DNA of 17,393 bases. Origin: an uncultured Moraxella sp. (GTDB lineage Bacteria; Pseudomonadota; Gammaproteobacteria; Pseudomonadales; Moraxellaceae). Position 1 is the first letter of the stretch; every line of letters starts with the position of its first letter. The position numbers and the translations under genes are program-made. The notes under the pieces were generated by a model that saw nothing but the letters and a program-made list of their open reading frames with translations, made no database searches and was not told the origin of the DNA. The stretch covers positions 1 through 17,393 of the forward strand of contig CALJUC010000072.1 in assembly GCA_937975585.1 (NCBI GenBank), written 5' to 3'. Below, piece by piece: positions 1-6,572 of the stretch.

Positions 1-3000
1 TCATCGCGAAGATCTGATTTTTGGGTTGCCACACCTGTCGGGCAGTTATTGAGGTGGCAAATACGCAAGTATTTACACCCCACTGCAATCATCGGTGTGG
101 TACCAAAACCAAAGCTTTCTGCCCCCAAGATAGCCGCTTTGACCACGTCTAGTCCTGTTTTTAGACCGCCATCGGTTTGGACACGTACTTTATGGCGCAG
201 CCCATTGACACGCAGTGATTGATGCGCTTCTGCCAAACCTAACTCCCAAGGCGACCCTGCATAGTGAATAGACGACAATGGCGAGGCGGCGGTACCACCA
301 TCATAACCAGAAATAGTTATCAAATCGGCATAGGCTTTGGCAACACCCGTGGCAATCGTACCAACCCCGGGACGTGATACTAGTTTAACTGATACCAGTG
401 CGCTTGGATTAACTTGTTTTAAGTCAAAAATCAACTGTGCCAAGTCTTCGATTGAGTAGATATCGTGATGCGGTGGTGGTGAAATCAAGGTCACACCCGG
501 TACTGAGTAACGTAAACGCGCGATTAGGCTGTTGACTTTACCACCTGGTAGCTGACCGCCCTCACCTGGTTTTGCACCTTGAGCGACTTTAATCTGCATC
601 ACTTCAGCAGAGCGTAAATAGGCTGGGGTCACACCAAAGCGACCTGATGCCACTTGTTTGATTTTTGAGTTGCGTACAGTACCGTAACGGCCTGGGTCTT
701 CACCGCCCTCACCTGAGTTCGAGCGACCACCGATGGTGTTCATCGCCACGGCAATGGCTTCATGCGCTTCAGGTGATAATGCACCCAATGACATACCCGC
801 TGAGTCAAAGCGTTTTAGGATATTATCAATGCTTTCAACCTCATCAAGTTTGATTGGGTTGTCGGTATTTAACGTTAATAAGTCACGTAGCGTTGCTACA
901 GGGCGAGTATTAACGATATCCGCATATTCTTGGTAGTTGCTGTAGTCACCAGTGCGTACCGCTTTGTGTAGCGCTTGGATCACATCAGGGTTAAACGCAT
1001 GGTATTCTTTGTTAAAGACGAATTTTAACAAGCCACCTTGATCCAATGGTACACGTTTACTGAACGCATTGTTGGCAAGGATTTGTTGATCACGCGCCAA
1101 GTCTTCAAAGGTCGCGCCCTTGATACGGCTTTCCACCCCTTCAAAACACAATGCAACGACTTCATCTGATAAACCAACCGCTTCAAACAACTGCGCACCG
1201 CGATACGAAGACACCGTCGAGATACCCATTTTTGATAAGATTTTTAACAAACCTTTATCTAGGCTCTTACGGAAATTGTTTTGGGCATATAGTGGGTCGC
1301 CTAACAAATCACCTTTATCAGTCAGGTCGGCAATCACGTTGTACGCTAGGTAAGGATAAATTGCCGTTGCACCAAAACCTAACAACACAGCGACGTGATG
1401 TGAGTCACGTACTAAGCCAGTTTCGACGATTAAGTTAGCATCCGCACGCAAACCTTGATTAATCAAGTGATGATGCACCGCACCCGTTACCATGATGGCA
1501 TTGGCTGGTACTTTGCCTTGCTCAATATTACGGTCGGATAATAAGATGAGTACATTACCGTCACGTACCGCTTGTTCGACCTGTTGGCAAATTGCTTGAA
1601 TAGCACTGTCAAGTGATTGATTGGCATCGTAATTTAGGTCGATCGTCGCAAAGGCAAAACCTTCTTTATTGATTTGGCGCAACTGCTTCATTTTGCTAGC
1701 AGATAGCACAGGCGATGACAAGACGATACGGTTTGCATGCTCTGGTGTTGGATCAAATACGTTTTTCTCTGTACCCAAGCAAGTCTCAAGCGACATCACA
1801 ATCGCTTCACGCAATGGGTCGATTGGTGGGTTGGTCACCTGCGCGAATTGTTGACGGAAAAAGTCAGCAACGTGACGGATTTGGCGTGATAGTACCGCCA
1901 TTGGGGTATCATCACCCATTGAACCGACCGCTTCTTGGCCGTTTTCTGCGGCTGGGCGTAAGATTTCGGTACGTTCTTCATTGGTGATATGGAACATTTT
2001 TTGAAGGGCAAATAATTGCTCACCCGTATCACGCTCTGCAAACGCTTGCTCTTCCAAGCTTTCATCATCACGTAAACGCACGGCATTTTCACGCAACCAT
2101 AAACGATAAGGATGCGCTTTTTTCAACTGGCGACCCACCGCTTTGGTATCCATGATGTTACCAGTTTCGGTGTCAATCACCAACATTTGACCCGGTCCAA
2201 CACGGCCTTTGGCAACCACATCTTCAGGTTGATAGTCCCACGTACCGATTTCTGAGGCAACGGTAATATAACCATTTTTGGTGGTTACCCAACGTGATGG
2301 GCGTAGGCCGTTACGGTCAAGCATACACACAGCATAGCGACCATCTTGGATAACCAGACCTGCAGGGCCGTCCCAAGCTTCCATATGCTGAGAATAGAAC
2401 TCATAAAACGCACGTAAGTCCATGTCCATGGTATCAACGTTTTGCCAAGCAGGTGGCACCAAGATTGATAACGCGCGGAACAAATCCATACCGCCCGATA
2501 CCAACACTTCAAGCATATTATCCAAGCTTGATGAGTCAGAGCCAGTACGGTTGACCAACGGGTGTAATTCTTGTAATTCAGGGATTAGGTCAGTGACGAA
2601 TTTAGGGGTACGCGCTACGGCCCAGTCACGATTACCATCAATGGTGTTAAGCTCACCATTATGTGCTAGATAGCGGAATGGCTGTGCCAATGGCCAACGT
2701 GGCAAGGTATTGGTCGAGAAACGTTGATGGAACACCACGATATGCGACATCAAACGCTCATCTTGTAAATCCAAGAAGAATGATGGCAAATCAGCAGGCA
2801 TCACCAAGCCTTTATAAATCACGACTTGGCTCGTTAATGATGTCACATAAAATAGCGGGTCATCGCCAAGTTGTAACTCCGCTTTTTTGCGAGCGACGAA
2901 TAACTTACGATTAAATGACGCTTCATCGATGTCTAATGGACAGTTCACAAGGATTTGTTTAAAGCCTGGCAATGACTCGCGTGCAATCTCACCAACAATT

Positions 3001-3401
3001 GACAAGTCAACCGGCACATCACGCCAACCTGCAACCATTAACCCTTGCGCTTCCAATTCAGCATTTAGGATTTGTTGGCTATGCTGCGCCAGTTCTTTGT
3101 CCAAATTGACGAAAATCGTACCCACTGCAAAAACAGGATTTAAGCTAAAGCCATTATCGCCCGCAATTTTTTTGAAGAACGCTTTAGGGGTCGCAATCAA
3201 TAAACCACAGCCATCCCCTGTTTTACCATCAGCAGCAACACCACCACGGTGGGTCATACAGCTTAGGCTATGAATCGCGGTTTGTACTAGGTCATGACTG
3301 GCTTCGCCATGGGTATGGGCAATTAACCCAAAACCACAGTTATCCTTAAAAGTATCTGGTTGATACAGGTTCTGTAGATCGGAATATAAGTGTGATGACA
3401 T
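1..3401 (-). CDS. gltB: Glutamate synthase (NADPH) large subunit, 5' part (partial)
   Basis: Large subunit of glutamate synthase (GOGAT), which moves the amide of glutamine to 2-oxoglutarate to make two glutamates. About 1133 residues are in the window and the frame runs off the left edge. The start ATG (3401-3399) has AGGGAA (3408-3413) six bases upstream. An N-terminal leader of 21 residues precedes Cys22 in DNCGFGLIAH, the usual processing site and catalytic nucleophile of the class II glutaminase domain. Next come the central domain and the FMN-binding synthase domain with PGEGGQLPG and ISPPPHHDIYS. Near the edge is the 3Fe-4S motif CKYLRICHLNNCPTG (Cys1109, Cys1115, Cys1120). Only the C-terminal beta-helix (GXGXG) domain is missing, off the window. 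gltD is expected beyond it, as in Pseudomonas, but is not visible. I saw no frameshift. Confidence 0.97.
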   Translation of the reverse strand, partial: MSSHLYSDLQNLYQPDTFKDNCGFGLIAHTHGEASHDLVQTAIHSLSCMTHRGGVAADGKTGDGCGLLIATPKAFFKKIAGDNGFSLNPVFAVGTIFVNLDKELAQHSQQILNAELEAQGLMVAGWRDVPVDLSIVGEIARESLPGFKQILVNCPLDIDEASFNRKLFVARKKAELQLGDDPLFYVTSLTSQVVIYKGLVMPADLPSFFLDLQDERLMSHIVVFHQRFSTNTLPRWPLAQPFRYLAHNGELNTIDGNRDWAVARTPKFVTDLIPELQELHPLVNRTGSDSSSLDNMLEVLVSGGMDLFRALSILVPPAWQNVDTMDMDLRAFYEFYSQHMEAWDGPAGLVIQDGRYAVCMLDRNGLRPSRWVTTKNGYITVASEIGTWDYQPEDVVAKGRVGPGQMLVIDTETGNIMDTKAVGRQLKKAHPYRLWLRENAVRLRDDESLEEQAFAERDTGEQLFALQKMFHITNEERTEILRPAAENGQEAVGSMGDDTPMAVLSRQIRHVADFFRQQFAQVTNPPIDPLREAIVMSLETCLGTEKNVFDPTPEHANRIVLSSPVLSASKMKQLRQINKEGFAFATIDLNYDANQSLDSAIQAICQQVEQAVRDGNVLILLSDRNIEQGKVPANAIMVTGAVHHHLINQGLRADANLIVETGLVRDSHHVAVLLGFGATAIYPYLAYNVIADLTDKGDLLGDPLYAQNNFRKSLDKGLLKILSKMGISTVSSYRGAQLFEAVGLSDEVVALCFEGVESRIKGATFEDLARDQQILANNAFSKRVPLDQGGLLKFVFNKEYHAFNPDVIQALHKAVRTGDYSNYQEYADIVNTRPVATLRDLLTLNTDNPIKLDEVESIDNILKRFDSAGMSLGALSPEAHEAIAVAMNTIGGRSNSGEGGEDPGRYGTVRNSKIKQVASGRFGVTPAYLRSAEVMQIKVAQGAKPGEGGQLPGGKVNSLIARLRYSVPGVTLISPPPHHDIYSIEDLAQLIFDLKQVNPSALVSVKLVSRPGVGTIATGVAKAYADLITISGYDGGTAASPLSSIHYAGSPWELGLAEAHQSLRVNGLRHKVRVQTDGGLKTGLDVVKAAILGAESFGFGTTPMIAVGCKYLRICHLNNCPTGVATQKSDLRD

Positions 3402-3482
3402 TGGCGGTTCCCTATTGGTTGTCAGCAAACTGAGATTGCAGCGCTTAGTCAGAGGCTAAGACTGAGGGTATCAAACTCATGA

Positions 3483-3514
3483 AAAATTGTATTAATAAAC
3501 CATTATACAATTTT
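3483..3514 (-). promoter_or_regulatory. AT-rich hairpin overlapping a TATAAT box upstream of gltB
   Basis: Plus-strand arms 3483-3496 and 3502-3514 are complementary over 13 pairs with one bulged T (3493) and a five-base loop. On the minus strand the perfect -10 hexamer TATAAT occupies 3507-3502 within one arm, and the hairpin is followed by a run of T (3486-3482). I found no good -35 box at 16-18 bases, so either an activator or a different promoter would be needed. Starting here would give a gltB leader of about 95 bases. It could equally be an operator-like palindrome or a weak terminator of upstream transcription. Confidence 0.4.
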
Positions 3515-3635
3515 CGTGCCAGTTATTGACGTTTGTTATCGTACTTCAAATTAACGCGTTATATATTATAGACTTAACGGCAAAAAATCCACGTAAACTT
3601 TGCGAACAATCACCCTGCACCAATACATTGAAAGC

Positions 3636-3670
3636 TGCACCAAAATAGGACTAAGCACCGTTTTGGTGCA
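3636..3670. repeat. Perfect 10-base inverted repeat after the SPOR gene
   Basis: TGCACCAAAA (3636-3645) and TTTTGGTGCA (3661-3670) are exact inverted copies separated by 15 bases. Related pieces lie nearby: CTGCACCA at 3615-3622 and 3635-3642 (20 bases apart), and TTTTGGTGC at 3696-3704 inside the last codons of the SPOR gene. No U run follows on either strand, so it is not a classical intrinsic terminator. It may stabilise the 3' end of the SPOR mRNA or bind a protein. Confidence 0.6.
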
Positions 3671-3689
3671 TAGTCAATTGGACATATTA

Positions 3690-4694
3690 TTACCCTTTTG
3701 GTGCTGGTTCAGCATTTGTTTCTTTGGCCGGTTTTTCTTTAACAGGCTTTTCTTTGGCTGGCGCTTCTTTTGATGCTGTATCTTTAGCGGGTTTCTCCTT
3801 AATGGGCTTTTCTTTAGCCGGTGCAGTTTCTTTCATCGCAGGTGGTTCAGATTTTTGCACTTTTAAGGGTTGAGACTTGTTATCACTCGCTGCATCATTA
3901 CTCTGACGTGTTTCTTGAATATTTAAGGTTTCTTGTTGGTCAGGTGATTTTTCGATACTTGGTTTTTGGGCGACTGGTTTTGGTTTATCCGCCGCTGTTG
4001 TCGATGCATCTTGTGGTTTTGGCTTCGCTTTTGGTGCAGGTAGTTGTTTTTCGTTGGTTTTTAATTTAACCGAGCGTGGGGCATTTTTACCTGTATCTTT
4101 AAGCGGTGGCGTTATTTCGTACTCATCCATTTGCGGCACGTACATCTTAAATTCTTCTGGGAATGCGGTCACATTATTCGGTAAGTTAAACGCCACCGTT
4201 TTACTCGCACCAATGGCTTCCTCAACTGAGTTGAACACACCATAAGTCAAAACAAAACGCTTTTGGTTGTTTTTATCAACAATACGAAAATAGTTAAATT
4301 TATCGCGGTCATTGGTGCGGCTATTGAGGTAATCTGTAATGACCTCGTGTTCGACCACGTTCATGACCTGCACCGTCCACTTCCCTGTATTTTGCTTAAT
4401 AAAGCGACTGTCTTTGAACTCTTTTGGATAGTTGCGCATATCACGAATGACCGCGTCAAAGGTAATAGGCTTCACCAATGCCATGGTTTCATCTGGGGTA
4501 TGCGCCGCTAATAGCATGACTGGGTCGGTAACCGCAGGGTTATCAGCGTTTTTTTGCGTCAGGCTTTTCACCGGTTTAACTGCCGATGCTACCCATACCA
4601 TAAACGTTAGACCACCGGCAATCGCGGCTAATAACAACCAAATGGTGACTTTAAAAGCCCATGAGCGATACGCTGTGCATAAAGAAGCTAGCAT
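3690..4694 (-). CDS. Membrane-anchored SPOR-like domain protein (damX position)
   Basis: A 334-residue protein, probably a single-pass inner-membrane protein facing the periplasm. It has a short N-terminal end, a membrane segment at about residues 15-37, and a SPOR-like region at about 104-185 (KWTVQVMNV, then RFVLTYGVFNSVEEA), a fold that in other proteins binds peptidoglycan stripped of stem peptides at division sites. Residues 205-334 are a Lys/Pro/Glu/Ala-rich tail ending in a 20-residue tandem duplication. The start ATG has AAAGG (4702-4706) at good spacing. It lies 74 bases after aroB, where E. coli has damX and Pseudomonas has a damX-like gene, so a septal role is inferred from context. 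Unlike E. coli DamX, the SPOR-like part is central and not C-terminal. Similarity is by pattern only, so I give no gene symbol. Confidence 0.75.
   Translation of the reverse strand: MLASLCTAYRSWAFKVTIWLLLAAIAGGLTFMVWVASAVKPVKSLTQKNADNPAVTDPVMLLAAHTPDETMALVKPITFDAVIRDMRNYPKEFKDSRFIKQNTGKWTVQVMNVVEHEVITDYLNSRTNDRDKFNYFRIVDKNNQKRFVLTYGVFNSVEEAIGASKTVAFNLPNNVTAFPEEFKMYVPQMDEYEITPPLKDTGKNAPRSVKLKTNEKQLPAPKAKPKPQDASTTAADKPKPVAQKPSIEKSPDQQETLNIQETRQSNDAASDNKSQPLKVQKSEPPAMKETAPAKEKPIKEKPAKDTASKEAPAKEKPVKEKPAKETNAEPAPKG
3721..3825 (-). repeat. 60-base tandem duplication in the SPOR gene tail
   Basis: Positions 3721-3765 and 3781-3825 align without gaps at a period of exactly 60 bases, with scattered substitutions that are mostly silent or conservative. 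They encode two 20-residue units, APAKEKPIKEKPAKDTASKE and APAKEKPVKEKPAKETNAEP (residues 291-310 and 311-330). The unit itself is made of KEKP-type submotifs, so further slippage is plausible. Confidence 0.85.
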
Positions 4695-4708
4695 AAGACA
4701 ACCTTTAC

Positions 4709-4731
4709 AAAAAATACGTGAGCATGCTCAC
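4709..4731 (-). terminator. Hairpin plus U run between aroB and the SPOR gene
   Basis: The plus strand holds a perfect 14-base palindrome, GTGAGCATGCTCAC (4718-4731). Read leftward, as the operon is transcribed, it can fold as a five-pair stem with a CATG loop, followed after three bases by six U (4714-4709), and then by the AAAGG of the SPOR gene. It is short, so termination may be partial (attenuation). As DNA it could instead be a palindromic binding site. Confidence 0.4.
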
Positions 4732-4768
4732 CGAACGATACAATAGCAAATCCAATAAAGGCGCAGTT

Positions 4769-5842
4769 TTAACCTAAACTCAAGACGCGTTCCAATTGCT
4801 TTTGATCATAATCACTGGTCAATACGGCTTGACCCAACGCTTGCAATAAGATTAAGCGAATTTTACCGGCTTTGACTTTTTTATCATGCTGCATCAAGCC
4901 CAATGCAACATTCACATCGATACTTGGCGGTTTGACGGGCAAATTGGCACGTGCGATTAATTGTTCACCACGTACCAAATCGGCTTGCGTGAGCCAACCC
5001 ATCGCTTGTGATAACTGCATGGCTTGCACCATACCGGCTGCGACCGCCTCACCGTGTAACCAACTACCATAACCTTCGTGCGTTTCAATCACATGACCAA
5101 ACGTGTGACCAAAATTTAACAATGCGCGCTTGCCCGCTTCAAATTCATCCGCTACCACGATATCCGCCTTGTGCTGACAGCAAGTTTGCACCGCTTGCGC
5201 AAGCAAGGTTAAGTCACAAGCCACCAAAGCATCCATATGGGTTTCTAGCCATGCTAAAAATTCAGCATCCCCAATTAACGCATACTTAATCACTTCTGCC
5301 AAACCAGCCGATAACTCACGTGCCGGCAAGGTGGTCAGCGTGGTCATATCGGCTAACACCAACCGCGGTTGCCAAAACGCCCCAATCATGTTTTTACCAA
5401 GCGGATGATTAATACCTGTTTTGCCGCCAACGCTTGAATCAACTTGTGATAACAGGGTTGTTGGGATTTGAATAAAATCCACGCCGCGCATAAAACTGGC
5501 AGCCGCAAAACCCACCATATCACCGATGACGCCCCCACCTAACGCCACCAACGTACAGTCGCGGTTAAAATGTGCTTGCATCAAGGCATCATAAATTTTA
5601 TTAATCGACGCTTGCGTCTTATAGACTTCGCCATCCGGCAACACGCAAGTAAGCACCGTCTTATCACTGGGTAATGCGGCGAGTAACGTATCTAAATATA
5701 AAGGCGCGACGGTTTCATTGGTGACGACTAGAATTTGTTGACCACGAATAAACGGCTGATAATCAAAACCACCCATTAAATCTTCACCAATAAAAATCGG
5801 ATAATCGTGGGATTGGGTGTGGACAACTAATTGATTTAACAT
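4769..5842 (-). CDS. aroB: 3-dehydroquinate synthase
   Basis: Cytoplasmic enzyme of the shikimate pathway. It converts DAHP to 3-dehydroquinate using NAD+ and a divalent metal. The 357 residues match the usual family length. The N-terminal NAD-binding half contains PDGE (69-72), GGGVIGDMVGF (102-112) and the conserved stretch PTTLLSQVDSSVGGKTGIN (127-145). The metal ligands of the family are present: Glu183 in AEVIKY, His246 in NFGHTFGH and His263 in WLHGEAVAAGM. The start ATG at 5842 is preceded by only a weak TAGG-type ribosome-binding site. It lies 66 bases after aroK in the same direction, as in many gammaproteobacteria where aroK and aroB are cotranscribed. Nothing appears broken. Confidence 0.98.
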   Translation of the reverse strand: MLNQLVVHTQSHDYPIFIGEDLMGGFDYQPFIRGQQILVVTNETVAPLYLDTLLAALPSDKTVLTCVLPDGEVYKTQASINKIYDALMQAHFNRDCTLVALGGGVIGDMVGFAAASFMRGVDFIQIPTTLLSQVDSSVGGKTGINHPLGKNMIGAFWQPRLVLADMTTLTTLPARELSAGLAEVIKYALIGDAEFLAWLETHMDALVACDLTLLAQAVQTCCQHKADIVVADEFEAGKRALLNFGHTFGHVIETHEGYGSWLHGEAVAAGMVQAMQLSQAMGWLTQADLVRGEQLIARANLPVKPPSIDVNVALGLMQHDKKVKAGKIRLILLQALGQAVLTSDYDQKQLERVLSLG

Positions 5843-5881
5843 ATATAAAACCTAACAATAATAATGTAAGCCATCGACAAA

Positions 5882-5917
5882 CACTTAGCCAGTCACTTAG
5901 ACAAGCACTTAGTCGCC
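5882..5917 (-). repeat. Three 12-base repeats giving three in-frame stops after aroK
   Basis: CACTTAG occurs at 5882-5888, 5894-5900 and 5906-5912, an exact 12-base period. On the minus strand this is CTAAGTG, whose TAA is the aroK stop (5911-5909). Because 12 is a multiple of three, the other two copies also put TAA in the aroK frame (5899-5897 and 5887-5885). The remaining bases of the units are less similar. Confidence 0.85.
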
Positions 5918-6475
5918 TTTTTGCGAATCCGCTGCACGTTGGGCCAATTGCGTCAAAATCTCTTGGACCATTTTTTTGGGTGAACTATGTCCTGTCGGTA
6001 CGGTAATGTCAGCAAGCTCTTGATAAATAGGGTCACGCACAGCGAATAAATCAGCCAAGCGTTGTTTCGGATTATCAGTTTGAAGTAACGGACGATTACG
6101 GTCACGGCAGGTACGCTCATACTGCACGTCAACCGGTGCCCGTAGGTAAATTATATGACCGCGGCGTAGATAGGCATGATTTTGTGGTATCGTCACCGCG
6201 CCACCGCCTGTGGCCAGTACGACATTGTTTTGCGCCGTTAATACATCAAGTGCGCGACTTTCACGTTGGCGAAACCCTGCCTCACCTTCTTTTTCAAAAA
6301 TCCAAGGGATTTTGGCGCCTGTGTTACGCTCAATTTCATGATCACTATCAAAAAACGTATAACCCAATTGTTGCGCTAAAAGCTTGCCAATCGTTGTTTT
6401 GCCCGCACCCATCGGCCCGATTAATATTAGCAATCGTTGCCCTTGATTACCATCCATAAAAAAACCACAAATCAT
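5909..6475 (-). CDS. aroK: Shikimate kinase
   Basis: Cytoplasmic kinase that phosphorylates shikimate to shikimate 3-phosphate with ATP. Numbered from the ATG at 6475 (188 residues): Walker A GPMGAGKTT (20-28), the DSD shikimate-binding motif (Asp43, Asp45), Arg69, the ATGGG motif (88-92), the lid arginine in RNRPLL (Arg128) and adenine-contacting Arg147 in VRDP. The start is uncertain. ATG 6475 has only a weak GGA at 6478-6480 and lies inside a hairpin arm. The in-frame ATG at 6457 gives 182 residues with 13 residues before the P-loop, nearer the E. coli protein, but has only a U run upstream. Its position between the pilus operon and aroB is the arrangement typical of Pseudomonas and E. coli. 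Confidence 0.96.
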   Translation of the reverse strand: MICGFFMDGNQGQRLLILIGPMGAGKTTIGKLLAQQLGYTFFDSDHEIERNTGAKIPWIFEKEGEAGFRQRESRALDVLTAQNNVVLATGGGAVTIPQNHAYLRRGHIIYLRAPVDVQYERTCRDRNRPLLQTDNPKQRLADLFAVRDPIYQELADITVPTGHSSPKKMVQEILTQLAQRAADSQKGD

Positions 6476-6515
6476 TGTCCAATATCGTAGCCGATATTAT
6501 ACGATGATTTGTGGT
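6458..6515 (-). terminator. Hairpin plus U run overlapping the aroK start (pilQ to aroK)
   Basis: Arms 6464-6475 and 6504-6515 are perfect 12-base inverted copies (ACCACAAATCAT and ATGATTTGTGGT on the plus strand). The 28-base loop holds an inner seven-pair stem (6481-6487 with 6492-6498). Read leftward, out of pilQ, the lower stem is followed directly by six U (6463-6458), with one more U as the last stem base. No T run follows on the other strand, so it is directional. The second arm contains the upstream aroK ATG. It looks like the pilMNOPQ operon terminator placed on the 5' end of aroK. Confidence 0.65.
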
Positions 6516-6524
6516 AAATCACCA
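6496..6524 (-). promoter_or_regulatory. Candidate aroK promoter inside the terminator loop
   Basis: On the minus strand a perfect TATAAT lies at 6501-6496, in the loop of the hairpin. A 17-base spacer leads to TGGTGA (6524-6519), which matches only three of six positions of the -35 consensus. A transcript starting about seven bases downstream (near 6489) would lack the first hairpin arm and so could not form the main terminator stem. Confidence 0.4.
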
Positions 6525-6551
6525 TCCTAGCTCATGAGAAAGCCTAAGATG
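6523..6551 (-). repeat. Small hairpin in the pilQ 3' untranslated region
   Basis: Positions 6523-6530 and 6544-6551 form an eight-pair stem in the minus-strand RNA (one G-U pair) with a 13-base loop, just downstream of the pilQ stop. No strong U run follows, so alone it is unlikely to terminate transcription. Confidence 0.4.
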
Positions 6552-6572
6552 ATTTTTTGTGCGATCAATTGG

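Larger units (their letters stand above)
3402..3689. other. 288-base intergenic region between SPOR gene and gltB
   Basis: No gene is seen. The region is AT-rich and holds an AT-rich hairpin with a perfect TATAAT (3483-3514), a second TATAAT on the minus strand (3565-3570) without a convincing -35 box, and a 10-base inverted repeat with neighbouring TGCACCA copies (3616-3704). It probably carries the gltB promoter and leader and the 3' end of the SPOR gene transcript. Confidence 0.6.

Noticed and set aside
3526..3554. TTGACG on the plus strand upstream of gltB as a -35 box
   Set aside because: No acceptable -10 box lies at 16-18 bases, and it points away from gltB toward no plus-strand gene.
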